The position numbers and the translations under genes were made by a program. Shown here in pieces: positions 27,870 through 41,000 of a DNA stretch of 64,000 nucleotides. The DNA lies in the NCBI RefSeq assembly GCF_905220565.1, contig NC_059408.1:4712508-4776507 (forward strand), written 5' to 3'. The notes beneath the pieces were generated by a model. The model did not search any database, was not told the DNA's origin, and was given only the letters and a program-made list of their open reading frames with translations. Position 1 is the first letter of the stretch; each line of letters starts with the position of its first letter. Source of the stretch: Melitaea cinxia. Lineage: Eukaryota > Arthropoda > Insecta > Lepidoptera > Nymphalidae.

Positions 27870-30635
27870 CGCACCTTCGGTGGAACAAGGGCGTATCTTA
27901 CAAAAAATCGTAAAATGAGTTAAATATGCAGAAATGCCCAAAAAACACTCTAGTATCTAGTGGGACAAAGACTCCCATTAGATTCACTTTAAAAGTCGCT
28001 ACACGGCAATAGTGTCTTTGTCATTTTGGATCGAATTGGTGGGCGTTTTGGCGCGACATCGTCTCATTGGTCAGTTGCACCGTTGCCCCCGCGCACAATG
28101 TTTTTATCTTGGAGCGCCAAAGCCGCGAAGGTAAATATGCCTTTTGATATTTGATATTCCTGGAGAGACAAAGTCATATTTAGCACACTTATGCCTTTTT
28201 CGTGAGCAAGTGCTTGGAAAGACAAAGCCATTGCAACATTTGTGACTTTGTACTTCCAACATTTTTATTATTTTATAGTGTTATGAACAAATGTGGTGTT
28301 GTTATTCCAATACATGTTTTATAAAATAGGCATAAAAACAATTCATACTTTCTCATACCGAATTCCTTTCTAACTCTGAGTAGTTGATTACACTGTGACA
28401 AATAGTTTTTTTTTTCAATTTTAAAATGGTGTTGCTGTTTAAACTCTGAAGCTTTATTCTAAGTTATACAGTTAAATTTTCAGAAAAGTTTTGATGATGT
28501 TAAATGATGACAAAGGCATTCAGAATATCGAAGAAATGCATGTGCCTCAAATTGATAGCATCCAAGCCACCTTCGTTGAAGACCACCAGAATAAAAAAAT
28601 CATCATCATCATCATAATACCAGCTCATGGACGCCCACTGCTGAGCATAAGCCTCCCCTAATGCTTTCGACGACGATCGGTCCTGCGTTGGTTCTTTTTT
28701 TTTTGGCAGCAGGTCTTGAAGAACTTAGACCCCACCGCACGGGCAATTTCCACCAGCCCGTCGTTGAGTTCGTCCACATTTACGCAGTCGGCCAGGCGAC
28801 AGGCCAAAGCGATTTTGGAGTTCGAGTTGAAAGCTCTCGGGGTTTTGAATCTGAGCAGGCGCAGGTTGGAGCGCAGACCCTATCAGCCGACCCCTCTCAA
28901 ACTTGACATCGATATTCAATGTGCCTCGGACAAGTCGGTGATCACTTCCTGTTTTCACAGCATTGATCACTGAGACATCACTAAATATGTGCTTGTTCGT
29001 CGACATGATAAAGTCTATGTCGTTCCTGACGGTGCCGTCGGGACTCAACCAGGTCCATTTGCGCCGTTCCGGCTTCCTGAAGAAGGAGTTCATTATAAAG
29101 AGTCCCTCCTTCTCCATGAAGTCAGTCAGTAGCCAGTCCCGGGAGTTCCGTTGCTCGTATCCAAATTGCTCCACTCACAACTCATCACCGCATCGTCTGC
29201 TTAGCTTCGCATTGAAGTCCCCCATCACAGCAGTGTAGTGGCATGTAGAGCTATGTATGACTGTAGAGATTTCCTCATACATAGCTTCCACTTCGTCATA
29301 TGGATGTGTCCAGGTCGGTGCGTAAACCTGTATGACCTTTAGCGAATACCGCTTGGATATTCTGAGTATAAGGTACGCCAACCTGCTCGACACTCTCCTG
29401 ACGACGTCGATGTTGTTGACGAGAGCCTTGCGGACGAGGAACCTGACACCACCCTGGGACTGTTAGTCGTCCTCCCGATAGTACAGCAGGTTGCCAGACT
29501 TGAGATATCGAGTCCTCTCCCTCTCTTCGGACTTCGGATAAGCCTATAATATCCCAGCTCAACCTGCTGAGAGCTTCTTTCAACTCAATGAGCTTCGCGT
29601 CGGTCCGCAGTGTCCTAGCGTTATATGTTGCCAGGGCCAAGTGTTGTCGTTGGGTGTGGTGGCCTGGCTTCTGCCGGAGATTATAGCCTCTTGCCCCGCC
29701 GTTATCGGGGCCGCCGGGGACTGGGGAACAATTTTTTGTCGTGTCTGCCATTTAGGGGGATTTGGCGTAATCGCCACGCTTGCTAGGCTGTGCTTAGAAG
29801 GCGCTGCTGCCCACCCTCTAGTGGTTTTTCCTCTATCGCCTCTTACGATACCCACGGGATGAGATGGGGTGAAATTACAGATACCTCTTTAAGAGATAGA
29901 TCTCGTGCTACGTGATTCATTTGTTTTCTATGAAAGCATCGTTGCTATTATTATTTTAGTTTCTTAGATACGTTTTCTTTTTATCGTTTTTTTTTTTTTT
30001 TGTTAAATATTTACTGTAAAATGCCAAAGTGGTCTGTACAACAATAACTATGAAGATTGTTTGTAGTTTTATGTTTGTTAGTTTTGATTTGTTCAAGTGG
30101 AGTTAGTGAGTAAGTGAGTTTGATTTGTAAGAGTAAAGTAAAAACGGACTGATTACTATGAACAAAGATTTTATAACGTTAATATTGACGCTAATTTTAA
30201 AGGCAAATTCCAAAGAGTTTCGCTAGAGTTTTTTAAGATTTTTCAACAGAAGTTCTTAAAAAAGATGTTTAATTATAAAATAAAATATTTTTTGCAACAA
30301 ATAAACTAATTTCTATTTTTCAAAATCTTTAAAACACGAACGATAAATATGGTCATAATTACAAAACGATTTAAATGTTGGTGGAACAAAGGCATAAATG
30401 TACACCTTATTTTGAAAAAAATATTAATAGCAATTTACAAAAAATATTTGGCACTTGCAAACTACATGGCCATATTCACAAATAAATAGGTCGTATTTCA
30501 TGCAAAGAACAAACACTTTGAAGAAGTACAAAGACGAATAATATGACTCGGAATGTAAAAAAAAACTTTAAAATGGCTCTCCTGTAAAATTACAAAAAGT
30601 GGAGTTGAGCCCTTGTTCCACCGAAGGTGCGATTT
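27866..30635. mobile_element. 2.77-kb element with 23-bp perfect terminal inverted repeats and 4-bp target duplication
   Basis: The ends at 27870-27892 and 30609-30631 are perfect inverted repeats beginning CGCACCTTCGGTGG. ATTT flanks both sides (27866-27869 and 30632-30635). The insertion cuts a Jockey-like LINE frame exactly at this point. Its interior holds an RTE LINE fragment (28603-29885) and AT-rich DNA with repeated 'ggtggaacaaagg' words; no transposase was seen. A 4-bp duplication would fit superfamilies such as Sola, but the class is unproven. Confidence 0.8.
28603..29885 (-). mobile_element. RTE-clade LINE, endonuclease half joined to the 3' end
   Basis: On the - strand: NYLRQ-type start, LALATYNARTLRTDAKLIEL and DIIGLSEVRR, then VIQVYAPTWTHPYDEVE, TAVMGDFNAKL and TGSDHRLVRGTLNID. 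These are APE endonuclease motifs, including the catalytic GDFN and SDHR. The reverse transcriptase is missing: the sequence jumps to the RTE 3' end ('aggcttatgctcagcagtgg') and (ATG)n. Frameshifts are present. It is the complement of the 8590-10105 remnant, which lacks the endonuclease. Confidence 0.85.
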
Positions 30636-31010
30636 CTCTTTTTTGTAAACTTTATATGAAGACACTTTGAAGCATTTATGTTCATTTTATTGGTACTGCA
30701 CCAGTGGATTACTAAGTCTAAAAAAAATAACCCTAACCTATCTAACTTCAAAATGACGGTTCTTAATCTAAAGCCTAGCCGTGAGTAAGGTGACCAGAGC
30801 TCCTGGGGGGTCGGGGCTAGGGTCGTTAACACGACGATGCTTCTGGTGTTGCAGACGTCTATAGGCTAAGTCTGTCTGCAGTGGCTCAATTTTGTAGAAC
30901 TTTAAATCGTCTGCAAAGATAGAACATTGACTGTATTTGATACAACGTTTTTCTTTTTCCATATCCGTAAAGAATAAACATATTCGTCAAAATATGCATG
31001 TACGGGGGTA
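30632..31010 (-). mobile_element. Jockey-like LINE reverse transcriptase fragment, broken by a short repeat
   Basis: On the - strand CSIFADDLKFYKIEPLQTD (catalytic F-A-D-D) is followed by a short Lep1-like insert (about 30780-30875), then WCSTNKMNINASKCLHIKFT and KKRN, where the 2.77-kb element cuts in. Order and motifs fit Jockey-type LINEs. Confidence 0.75.
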
Positions 31011-31374
31011 ATGTGGGTATCCATCCCGAACGGGAATCGAATCCATTTTAATCTTTAACAACTGCCTTTGGGTAGGATATTTGTTTATTTTATTAAAATA
31101 TAATAAAATTTTGCCACTAATAAAAAGTAGAAATAGAAGTGTTCGCAACAGTTAAGTATGTTAATAAGTGAATGTTTTAAAAAAAGGTCAATACGCAATT
31201 AACGTATTTAGTAATTTACCGAAGGCAATTTAGTGCATATAAAATAAAACCTTATTGTGTAAACTTTAACACAACGAAATTAATAGTCTGCTTTTGATTA
31301 TATCCCATTTCCATTGCCATATTTTACATATAGAATTGAACATGCCTTGAATATAGCACAAAAACCTTACAAAT

Positions 31375-31455
31375 ATCTGTTAAGCTGGGTGTTCTACAGG
31401 GACCAGTTTTAAGTGCTAGTCTATTTTTAATTTATGTAAATGATTTTACCATTAA
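31375..31455 (+). mobile_element. LINE reverse transcriptase fragment, opposite strand
   Basis: Reads GVLQGPVLSASLFLIYVNDF, the motif B block of Jockey-type reverse transcriptase. It is on the + strand while the neighbouring FADD fragment is on the - strand, so an inversion or a second insertion occurred. Confidence 0.7.
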
Positions 31456-31789
31456 AAGTATTTGTAATGTTGTGTGGATTTGTGTTATAAAAATAAGACG
31501 AATGTTTTTGTAGATTAATTATAGTATATAGGGGTAGGTATTATAAATATAAGGGTAGATGTTAAAGAAAACAACGATATGGAAATTTTCAAAGCATTTT
31601 ATTTATGACCTTTAACACTGTGTATAATATATTTTGATAGTACATTTAGAGCAATGAGTAATATTACCAATTATTACATTGTTCTTATTTTTATAAATTT
31701 GAATGAAATCCATAAATTATATATAGAATATATAATTATTCAAATATCATTCTCGCCCAACAAACAACAATCACTATCGAAATCACAAG

Positions 31790-31878
31790 ACCGGCCGGCA
31801 GCGGCCTCGCCTCCGTACGAGCAACTCCCGGCGACCTGGCGCGCAACCCACCCCACTCCAACAGACCCGAACAACTAA
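31790..31878 (+). CDS. Possible terminal exon of an unknown + strand gene
   Basis: An abrupt GC-rich block in AT-rich DNA opens after a possible acceptor (atcacaag). It reads RPAAASPPYEQLPATWRATH and PTPTDPNN, then TAA. It has coding-like composition and a PPxY-type motif (PPYE). No partner exon was found between 22.3 and 31.7 kb. It could be the last exon of a gene in which Vps11 is nested, or a fragment of a lost gene. I do not recognise the protein. Confidence 0.3.
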
Positions 31879-31879
31879 T

Positions 31880-34800
31880 ACTTAAACGTAAATTACACGA
31901 AACGGTAAACGTAATTTTAGAAAACAGCTATTCCTATAAAAAATAACAGTAGCTTTAGAGTACACTCTATAAAAATATATATAATACAGCTTAAGCTGTT
32001 ATCTCTAATTTAAAAAGATCTTTTTGGACTACAAAAATATAACCGAACGAAGCTATGCAAACGAAGTCATATCGATAGAAAAATTAAATATATTATACAT
32101 CGAAAGGTTTCATTTTCACATCATTGAACTAGATAAATATCATTTTGCTACGCAAAATACATTATGCTAGTAGAAAAAAAGGAATCAACAGTTTCGGAAT
32201 GTTATAAATAAATGACTAGAAAGAAAAGTATTACAAATATTACATGCAACTTGAGATCCTTTCATCCGTTAGATAACATGAGAGTTACACAAATAGCAAT
32301 ATATTTTGTGATTGAGAACAAATTTTGGACACAAGACATACTCACAACTTTATGATAATGAAGAGGACGTTTTATGGATAAATAAAGCACATCGTCAAAG
32401 TCCTCGAAACGGCGATAATGTCGAAGGTAACAAAAGGAGTATTTGACGTTGTGCCAGACAGAAACATTACTTTCATAATCGAGTTTAAACAATCTCGACG
32501 ACAATTATTGTATTATTATAATTTTAAGAAATATTATAACACACAGCATGACTAAACTTTGGATAATACTTTTGACCTTATAACTATTTTATCTATGCTA
32601 AGTTATTATCAGGATACTCTAGTGTTATACCGAGAATTCGTCTACGATTCAGGGTGCAAGCCGGTGACGGGACTTTTAAAACGTAGATGAAAGTAATCAT
32701 GTAAAATCTTTTTTATTTCTTTTCTTATATTTCTGAAACTCATATATGCCAAACGAACTATTTAAAAGACATTTATTTACACTCACTAAACTTTACTTAA
32801 GCTTACGAAATTGTCACAAGATAGAATTACATAATACGTTATTTCGAAAATAGTCACCTAGAAGCGATAGTTGTGTGACGATTATTTAACATTCATCGAA
32901 GCGGTAACGAGATTAAGTCGTTTGGAATAGAATTGAAACGATTAAACGAACAGCAAGGTCGCGGATGACACGAAACTATAACCACATCAATTACTCTAAC
33001 TACTGTGAAGACTGTCGTCTGTGTGACGCGTGAGACATGAAAACGATGATCAGTCGAGTGACCTGGTCGAAACGATTATGATATACATGTGTATTAACAC
33101 AACACCGAGACACTTATCAACAAACTATTCAGTGATTGTTCGCAGCACAGCATTGTACCTATGGGTCTACTCTATCACATACAATGTACTACGGGGTCCA
33201 TGACTAGACACGTACGGAATGATTTGTGACACTGGACACTTTCGAGTGACGAGAGAACGTTTCGTGATTGTGACTACACCGGTAACATCACATTAACCTA
33301 CTTTATACAATCCATATTTCGATAAAATTATTATTTCGAAAATGATACATTACACTACGACACAAATAATATTATATTAAATTATTTTCGATATCAGAAG
33401 CTTTTAAATTACCTCGAAACACGTAGTTCTAGGTTTAACTACATAGCAATTAAATTATATATTATGTATTTACAATCAATCAATACTAGAGTGAAATCGA
33501 CCATTACGTATGACGTCACAGGGACCGTCCGCCCGGCGCGAGGCGCTCGCGCTTCAAAATATAATCTACCGTTCAAGTCATACGTATATACAAGTTAAAT
33601 TACATCGATAATGTATATAACATTTAGTGAAAATTTATATAGATAATTTCAATTTGTCATTTCATAGTATAATGATTTTTATTCCTCGCAATACATTATG
33701 GAGTCCATAAAAGTCGTCGCCGACATACTGTTTTGTGCGCAACACGTGATCGACCTAACACTTACTGCACAAAAAAAAATTAACACTAAAAGGTATTTTT
33801 TGTTCAATAATTGGCATATATTTTTAAAAAGGTCCTTGCACCTTGAAAACTTAAAACTATTGAGCTTACATAGAATTTTAAATAACATTTCAGCAGAATA
33901 CAGTAACTGGCAAGACATTGACTATTTTGTATAAGACTGGTGAACATAACATTTTTTTTTTTATTTTTAACATTTGGCAAGAAACATTAAAACAGGGGGC
34001 GATGCAATGATCGGTAACATTTATACACTGTTAAAAAATTCACAGATAAAAAACTTATTACAAAACTTGTGCGTCCTACCATAGATATTAAAACAGCCCA
34101 CTAACATTTTAATAAATACGTTATTACTTGTGTAAATAGTTTTTATTAATTTACCCCATTCCCGCTATCGGTGCACCGGTTTGGTCCCAACTCACACACT
34201 TGACCATTTATTTAAAACTATTTTGAACATTGTAAAAATATAACAACATATAAAACACATCTATATTTACGTATAGATCGTATCTCGCATTAAATGCAAT
34301 ACAATACTGTTCACAATAAACGGATATGCTAAATTAATTGATTCTTTGGTATATAATTTAGAATGATAATAGTTTTAAAATATAAATATTATTAACTATA
34401 TTTATTTATTGCGTGGCCCCGACTAGGACACGAGATCCCGTGGCGTATTTCTCTGCAAAACCACTCTCATATATAAAAAAAAAAATATTTTCTCGAATAA
34501 AATCTCAAATAAAGTAATTCTTTTATTTTTATCATTCTACCAAACCAGTCACAGAATTCTTCAAATTTTTATACTCGACTTTTGCTCGATATTCATATCA
34601 CTGATTTTTAGAATCATAGATTACTAATACAGCACAGATTACATAGCTCAGGTGAGAACCACGATTACATACACTAATCAACTACGTATAAGATATAAAT
34701 ATATTTTTAAATATCGAACGTAATTTAAATTCGAAGTTCAATTTAATGGCATCTCATAACGTACACCTACTAAAAACACATTTTGAAATCGCATTTAAAT

Positions 34801-34883
34801 TTCGAACGAGGAGATGCGTATTGTTTATTTTCAATTCGAATTTAAATGGCATTTAAATTTCGATACGTGACTACGTAAAACTG
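31880..34883. other. AT-rich spacer between the convergent genes
   Basis: No gene or clear element. A CRE-like TGACGTCA lies at 33509-33516 beside a GC-rich patch. Palindromic 'gaatttaaatt' words recur near 34725, 34838 and 34898. Part of it may be unc-104 3' UTR. Confidence 0.4.
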
Positions 34884-34889
34884 TTTATT
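34884..34889 (-). terminator. unc-104 polyadenylation signal candidate
   Basis: AATAAA on the - strand about 160 nt after the unc-104 stop codon. More lie further downstream, and neuronal unc-104 messages may use distal sites. Confidence 0.45.
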
Positions 34890-35048
34890 TACGAATTCGA
34901 ATTTAAATTCCGAACGACGGTAATCGAGCAAAAGGCCGGGGGGCCGTTTCAATATCTATGCGAGGCGCGCAGCGCGGGGAGCGGTCTGTGCGCGTGCGTG
35001 CCGGCGACGCTCTTAATAAACGAGTATAGACTCCATGGTGAGGGGGTC

Positions 35049-35091
35049 TCATGCGGGGCGCGGCGCGGGCCGGCGGCGCGCCGAGCGCGAC
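35049..35091 (-). CDS. unc-104: unc-104 last coding exon
   Basis: Acceptor gcgcgcag. With the split codon AG|G it reads RSRSARRRPAPRPA and stops at TGA (35051-35049). Family members end similarly right after 'AGQI(R/K)S(R/K)LARR'. Tiny, GC-rich and found only by phase. Confidence 0.85.
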
Positions 35092-38000
35092 CTGCGCGCG
35101 GACACCTTCAGCGTGTATGACATACATATGCACCGTGGCCCGAGGCGCGGCTCTTAGCTCTAGCTCTAGCGCACTCCACACTGACACTCGAAACTACCTC
35201 ATTCATTCAGTCATCTCGACGGTCACTACACGCTTGTGTCATTCGTTCGTGTAATACCTGTTCGCGGTTATCGATCTTGATAAACCTTTCGCCGTGAAAG
35301 TGACTACCACAGTCTACTACACTCCTACTCGAAACCCTTACAATCCGCTCTGTTTGGTCAATATTGCTTTGATTCATTCCTTCATTAATCTCAACGGCCA
35401 CTATATTTTTACGTCATTCATTCAATCGTGTCTGACCTGTTCGAGGTTGTCGATCTTGATGAAAATTTCCTCTCTCTTCTTACTATACTTATACATGATC
35501 AATTAATATTAGATATAATTTGCAACAGTAATAAGCATTACTTATAATCGTTCAGTAGCCTTATTTATATTTAATATGGATTACCAAAACTATATCATTA
35601 TAAAATTAATTGAGCTTTATTTATACTAACGCGATTTTAATAACACTTTTTAATAACAGAACAGGAGTTATTTTTATGTAAATATTTTTTTTAATCACTA
35701 ATTACAGATAATTAATGAAATTGACTTAAACCTAAATATAAAATAAATCATTAATTTCCATTCCATACGATCATTCCTCAAGTATTTAATCATTCGATTT
35801 TTAAATATAAACAGTAATATGAATGAATGTATAAATCTCACCTAATCTGTCCGGCGAGCAGTGGGTTGATCGCGTACAGCCAGTCGTGTACTTCCTTGTC
35901 TCCCAACGTCTGCAGTAAGTAGCCGCGTTCCTTGCTTACCACGCTGTAAATATTATATAAAAATTTAACGTATATTTATTGCATCATTGTATATATATTT
36001 AACCATGTGATCATATTTCGTTGAACAAGTGATTTCTAAATCAAACAAACAACCAACAAACACCCTCCAAACGTAATGCCTATCTTGACATTTTTATCAT
36101 AATGTATTTAAAGATATGTTTCTGAACTTTCAATATACGTATATAGAAGCTTTTCAATTATTTCGAAATCCTCACCACATATCATCAGAGGAGAAAGAAG
36201 TAGGGGGTTAAAATGTACATTCGACGCTTGATAACCCCGAAATTATAACAGCGTTGTTACCTGAATGTGTTGGGCATCCGAACCATCTGCTCCTGGTCCT
36301 CGGAGTACTCGACGTGCGCGTTGGCGAGGTTGATGACGGCGCGCTCCACCGGGTCGCGCTCGTCGCGGTAGATGAACACGTACGGCCGTCGCACCACCTA
36401 CAACCACCGCCATCATAGATTTACTAGGTATATTAATAGTTCAGTGGCGTAGTGACTAACTTCATAACATCACACTTCAATTTTTTCAGATTTCTGTCCT
36501 TTATCTAAGCACGATAATGTGGGTAGAGTAAGGTAGGAGGGCACCAGACAGATCAGAGTATAGAGCTGTGGGTAGAAGGTGTTAGAGCAGTGGATACTGT
36601 AACGTTATACGTACATTATTTGTGCTGCTAAATTAAAATATACTTAAATTTAATATTTAAATACGTGAAATGATTTTTCTTTAAAAAAAAACATTAGTTT
36701 ATTATAATTAAATGAAATGAAAATCTACAGTAATTTATGATACACTATTTTATCATAAATTATTTTTTTTTTCTACAAAAAATAATAAATTCATCAACCG
36801 GCATTTATATATTCGCGCGGGCAACATTTTATCTTTTTTCAAAAATTCAAATGAATCTTTTGTCTCGGCTTATAAAAACGGCAGTACTGGTCGCCGCCGG
36901 TCATTCATTTTTGGAATTTTGTCTCAAGAAATAGTTAACGCACATCACACCTTTTATTACGGTCTCTTATACGGTGTCTAATATATATTTAAGCATCGTA
37001 ACCGTACTTTATAAAATTGTGTGATCCTTGCTTAGCGTTGTCTCGATTCAACAAATATTATAGTGTCAGTGTTTATCGCCCCCAAACTGGGTAAGTGGTA
37101 TTTTTATATAGCAGGCAATTTATGTAGTTAATGCAAGTAATCATGCCTATTGTAAAATATAATATTTGTATTCAGTAGCATAAATCTCATCTCAATTATG
37201 TTCTTAGATTTCATCATTTTTCAAGTCTACCCTCATTTTTAATATTTTTTATTATAATTGTATAATTCATTATCAGTTAACCTTCTTTTTAAAAATATTA
37301 CTCTCCGCTTCTGGCTTTATGATTCCACGGCACTACTGCTACAAATTAGGTGCTTTCTTTTATAACGCAGTGCCGTGGATGTTTGCAAATAGTGCTGGAA
37401 CGCTTATTTTTATATTTTGATGGCGCGTTCCAGGGTACGACGTTTGGGTCACCAATTTCGACGTTTGGGTCACCAATTACGACGTTTGGGTTACCAATTT
37501 CGACGTTTCCACCTAACCCCAACGACGAGAGTGCACTCCGCCGGGTCTTGAACTACCCGTTCCTGCCGCCCCCGGTCGATAGCGGAATCCTGCCACGCGA
37601 CTCCCGGGAATATCACCTGCACGGCGAACCAGGAGAGTACCTGAGCCGAACTGCATTTGGAGCTTGTGTGAATTGAGTGCTCGACCCCGCCCATATACAT
37701 ACATTTTTAATTCTACCTCACCGGGTTAATTAATATAATAAATTATTTTAGTTCATGGTACCCTGGTTTTATTTACATCCTTAATAGACCAGGGGATCCG
37801 TGACAATACAAGGTACATACCAGCCAGCGCTTCTTCCAGCCGTGTGTACCGTGCTGTAGCACGTTAAGGTATCCGCGGCGCGCCACGGCCGCCGACACGC
37901 GCACTTCCTCGCAGTCGGGCACGAACAGCGCCCCGGCAGGCGAGGCGAGCGCCCCGCCCAGCGCCCCACCCAGCGCCCCGCCCAGCGCTCCACCCCAGCC

Positions 38001-41000
38001 GCCCGCCGCCCCCGCTGCGCCAGCCTTCTCCAGCAGCGCGCGCTCCGGCGAGCACAGTCTACGAACACACGCTTACTGTTAACGTCTGATCAGTCGAATG
38101 GTTTGTCGACTGGTTGGTCGACTAGTTGACAAATTACTCAACGGGGTGCGGACACACGCTCAATAATAGCATCGAGTCGACATATTAAACAACGAGGGGT
38201 AGCGAGGTGTCTTTCTTGGCGAGCACAGTGTGCGGGGACCCATGGTCACTGACGACTTCGAATCGACTAATTGATCACCGGATATATCTCTATCTATGTC
38301 GTAGCTTGTCACACTATAAACGCTTAGCAGAGCACAATCTGTCATGTAATAAAAAAATTGATAGTCACCGCATAATTTTTAGGGATTACTTTACTTTTTC
38401 AGGCAACTGTAGACGAACTTTCGATTACTTTATATTAAGCTGAGATTACTTACTCGAAGCTGCTAGCGCTGTGTATCGAGGACAGAAGACTGGGTGTCGA
38501 AATGTCAGCTGAGACACCCTCGTCCACTGGCGTGGCGGGTGATACAGCTCCTTCTACTTCCTTGTTGTTATTGCCTATTCTTCCTACAATAAGAAAAAAA
38601 ACATTAAGCAAACTAATTATTTAAGCATTGTAACAAAGATATACAAAAAAAGTTGCCAAGATTTACAGCTTTAACCGCTAAACCAATATCGAAAATAGAC
38701 AAAGAAATCGACATCAACAATTTATACCACACCAACTCGAATTTTCGATAAGTTGGTTTTCTTAATGCAACTTGAATAAATGTGTTTTTTTTTTGTAATA
38801 ATAAAAATTGCTAAATTGTAATGAATAAATTAACTATTAAAGATACCAAACTTCAAATAAGTTTCTTAATTAATATAAATGGTATCACGTTTTTCCCTTT
38901 TATAAGCCTCTATTGTAAAGTTCACTTTTATGAGTTAGCTTAGTATAAATTGCTGGCGTCGAAATGACATTTGACCCAAGTACGTCATACATACATACAA
39001 ATAAAATAAAAATAAAACAAATATTATATTCTAACAATGTCACCCATTAGCCAGATTATAAAAAAAAAATAACTGAATTAATGTAAACAGTCGAATACGG
39101 AGCGGGTCGGCGGCGCTCACCCTGTATAAGCTTGATGTACTTGGCGGCGAGGTCGCGCTCGCGCGCGCTCAACTCGCGCTCGCACACGTCGTCGCGGTGC
39201 GCGCCCTCGGCCGCCGCCTTCGCCGCCATGTTGCTCACCTCCTGTACAACACACGACTTGTGAAAATCTGATCAAGATCTTGCGACTTTTTATTTATTTT
39301 TTATGACTACGGTGGTAAAAACACGTAGACGCAGAAATATGTTCAATGATGTAAGCCACGGCAGGAAATATCCTGCTAAAAACTGGAGGGCCCAACTGGG
39401 AAAGTACCTCGACTTTACATAAGATAATATCTAAATAATACTGCTTTCAAGTAGTGTTGTGTTCTTGTGGTGGTTAAGGTGACCAGGGCTCCTAGGGGGG
39501 ATCAAGAACATGTAGGCGCCTAAACACCGATGATTACGGGTTAAGGTGTCTGCCATTGTGGATCTCCCCACCGTGTCTCAAAAAGCACGTTAAACCGTCG
39601 GTACCGGTTGTTATCATAGATACTTCAATCTTATTTCAAGACGCTGGTGCCCGTCTTCGGCCTGTGTATTTCAAACCCAGCAGTTAGATGGTTATCCCGC
39701 CGTCGGTCGGCTTTTTAAGTTTCAAGGTGGTAGTGGAATTGTGTTATCCCTTAGTCGCCTCTTACGACACCCACGGGAAGAGAGGGGGTCGCTATATTCT
39801 TAATGCCGTAACCACATGGCACAGACAGAGATTATTCAGGTGCTAAATTTGTCCCTGAAACTCATCAATTTACAGATTTCCCCACCATAGTAGAAGAGTC
39901 CTATCCCTTTAGTTCGGACAGTTGTAAATAGAAATGTACTATAGTTCCTCAGATATATTAGTCTATTTTGTTCATTAAATACCTTTTCTGTCTTAGTAAA
40001 GTCGTTAGGTGCAACAGTGTTCTCGTGTCCGTGACGCAAGCGTTCACGCAACGCCAAGAAATGTCTTGTTCGACCGACTTGTTCCAGACGAGTCATCTTC
40101 TCAAGCTCCCACTGAAATTTGACAAAAATTAATTTTCGTACTACGATGAAGTTGGGAGACAGGCTGCGAAACTTTAAGAACCAATTCTGAGCAAATAAAC
40201 TAATTATTTCGCTAGAAAAATAAATATTTTAGCTTACAAAAACATTAGCAAGCAATATATAAAAAAATATTACATTTGTGTAATTTAAAAGTATTTTAAA
40301 TAATTGACGAACCTTGTGAAAATAAAAATTATATAAGTAACTAATCTATTAATATATAAAGCTTATGTATTCAATACTAAAGCGTGGTTCCGTCGGGATC
40401 ACAAGTGTAATAATGTAAGTAACAAACTCTAGCGCCATCAAAGCATATAAACTTCAACAAGAATAATAGTGATAATATAGGATAAAACCAAATAAGAGCG
40501 AATCTACAATATCTGAGACAATTTGATATTATCTTTATAAATACAGCTTATATACTCATCGATATAAATATTTTGTTAGAAACATAAGCATGATCTTGGT
40601 GCTAAGCATGTATATTTATTTAGGAGAGTATATAATTACATATTATTATTATTATTATTAGATAGTTGGAATGTGAATCCGCCCTTAAATACTAAGATAT
40701 AAAATAAAACTAATATATAATAAAACTAGTATATAGATAAGGTTTTCTACTCCTAAATGCGTTCCTTCAAATGGAGGGTTCTGTAAGTGTAACAGATCAC
40801 GCTTCGCGTGAAAAATATCTCCTTTTTTTTAATAGAGGAGACTGATAAACTCGTTCCGCATCCGTTTTACAATAAAACACATTCTACGAGAAAAAGTATT
40901 CGTTTCTATTTGCGGTTATTTAGTTGTATGCGGTAAGTATTAAATATTTCCCTTTATTGATGTTTTTAGGGCTTAGAAAAATTGCATTGGACGGTTATGT

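Noticed and set aside
34903..35187. 95-codon - strand ORF near the unc-104 end
   Set aside because: It overlaps the true last exon in a different frame; composition comes from a CpG-rich patch.
37350..37676. 108-codon ORF as a gene
   Set aside because: It spans hairpins and a 24-bp minisatellite in an intron of the opposite-strand gene; no recognisable domain.
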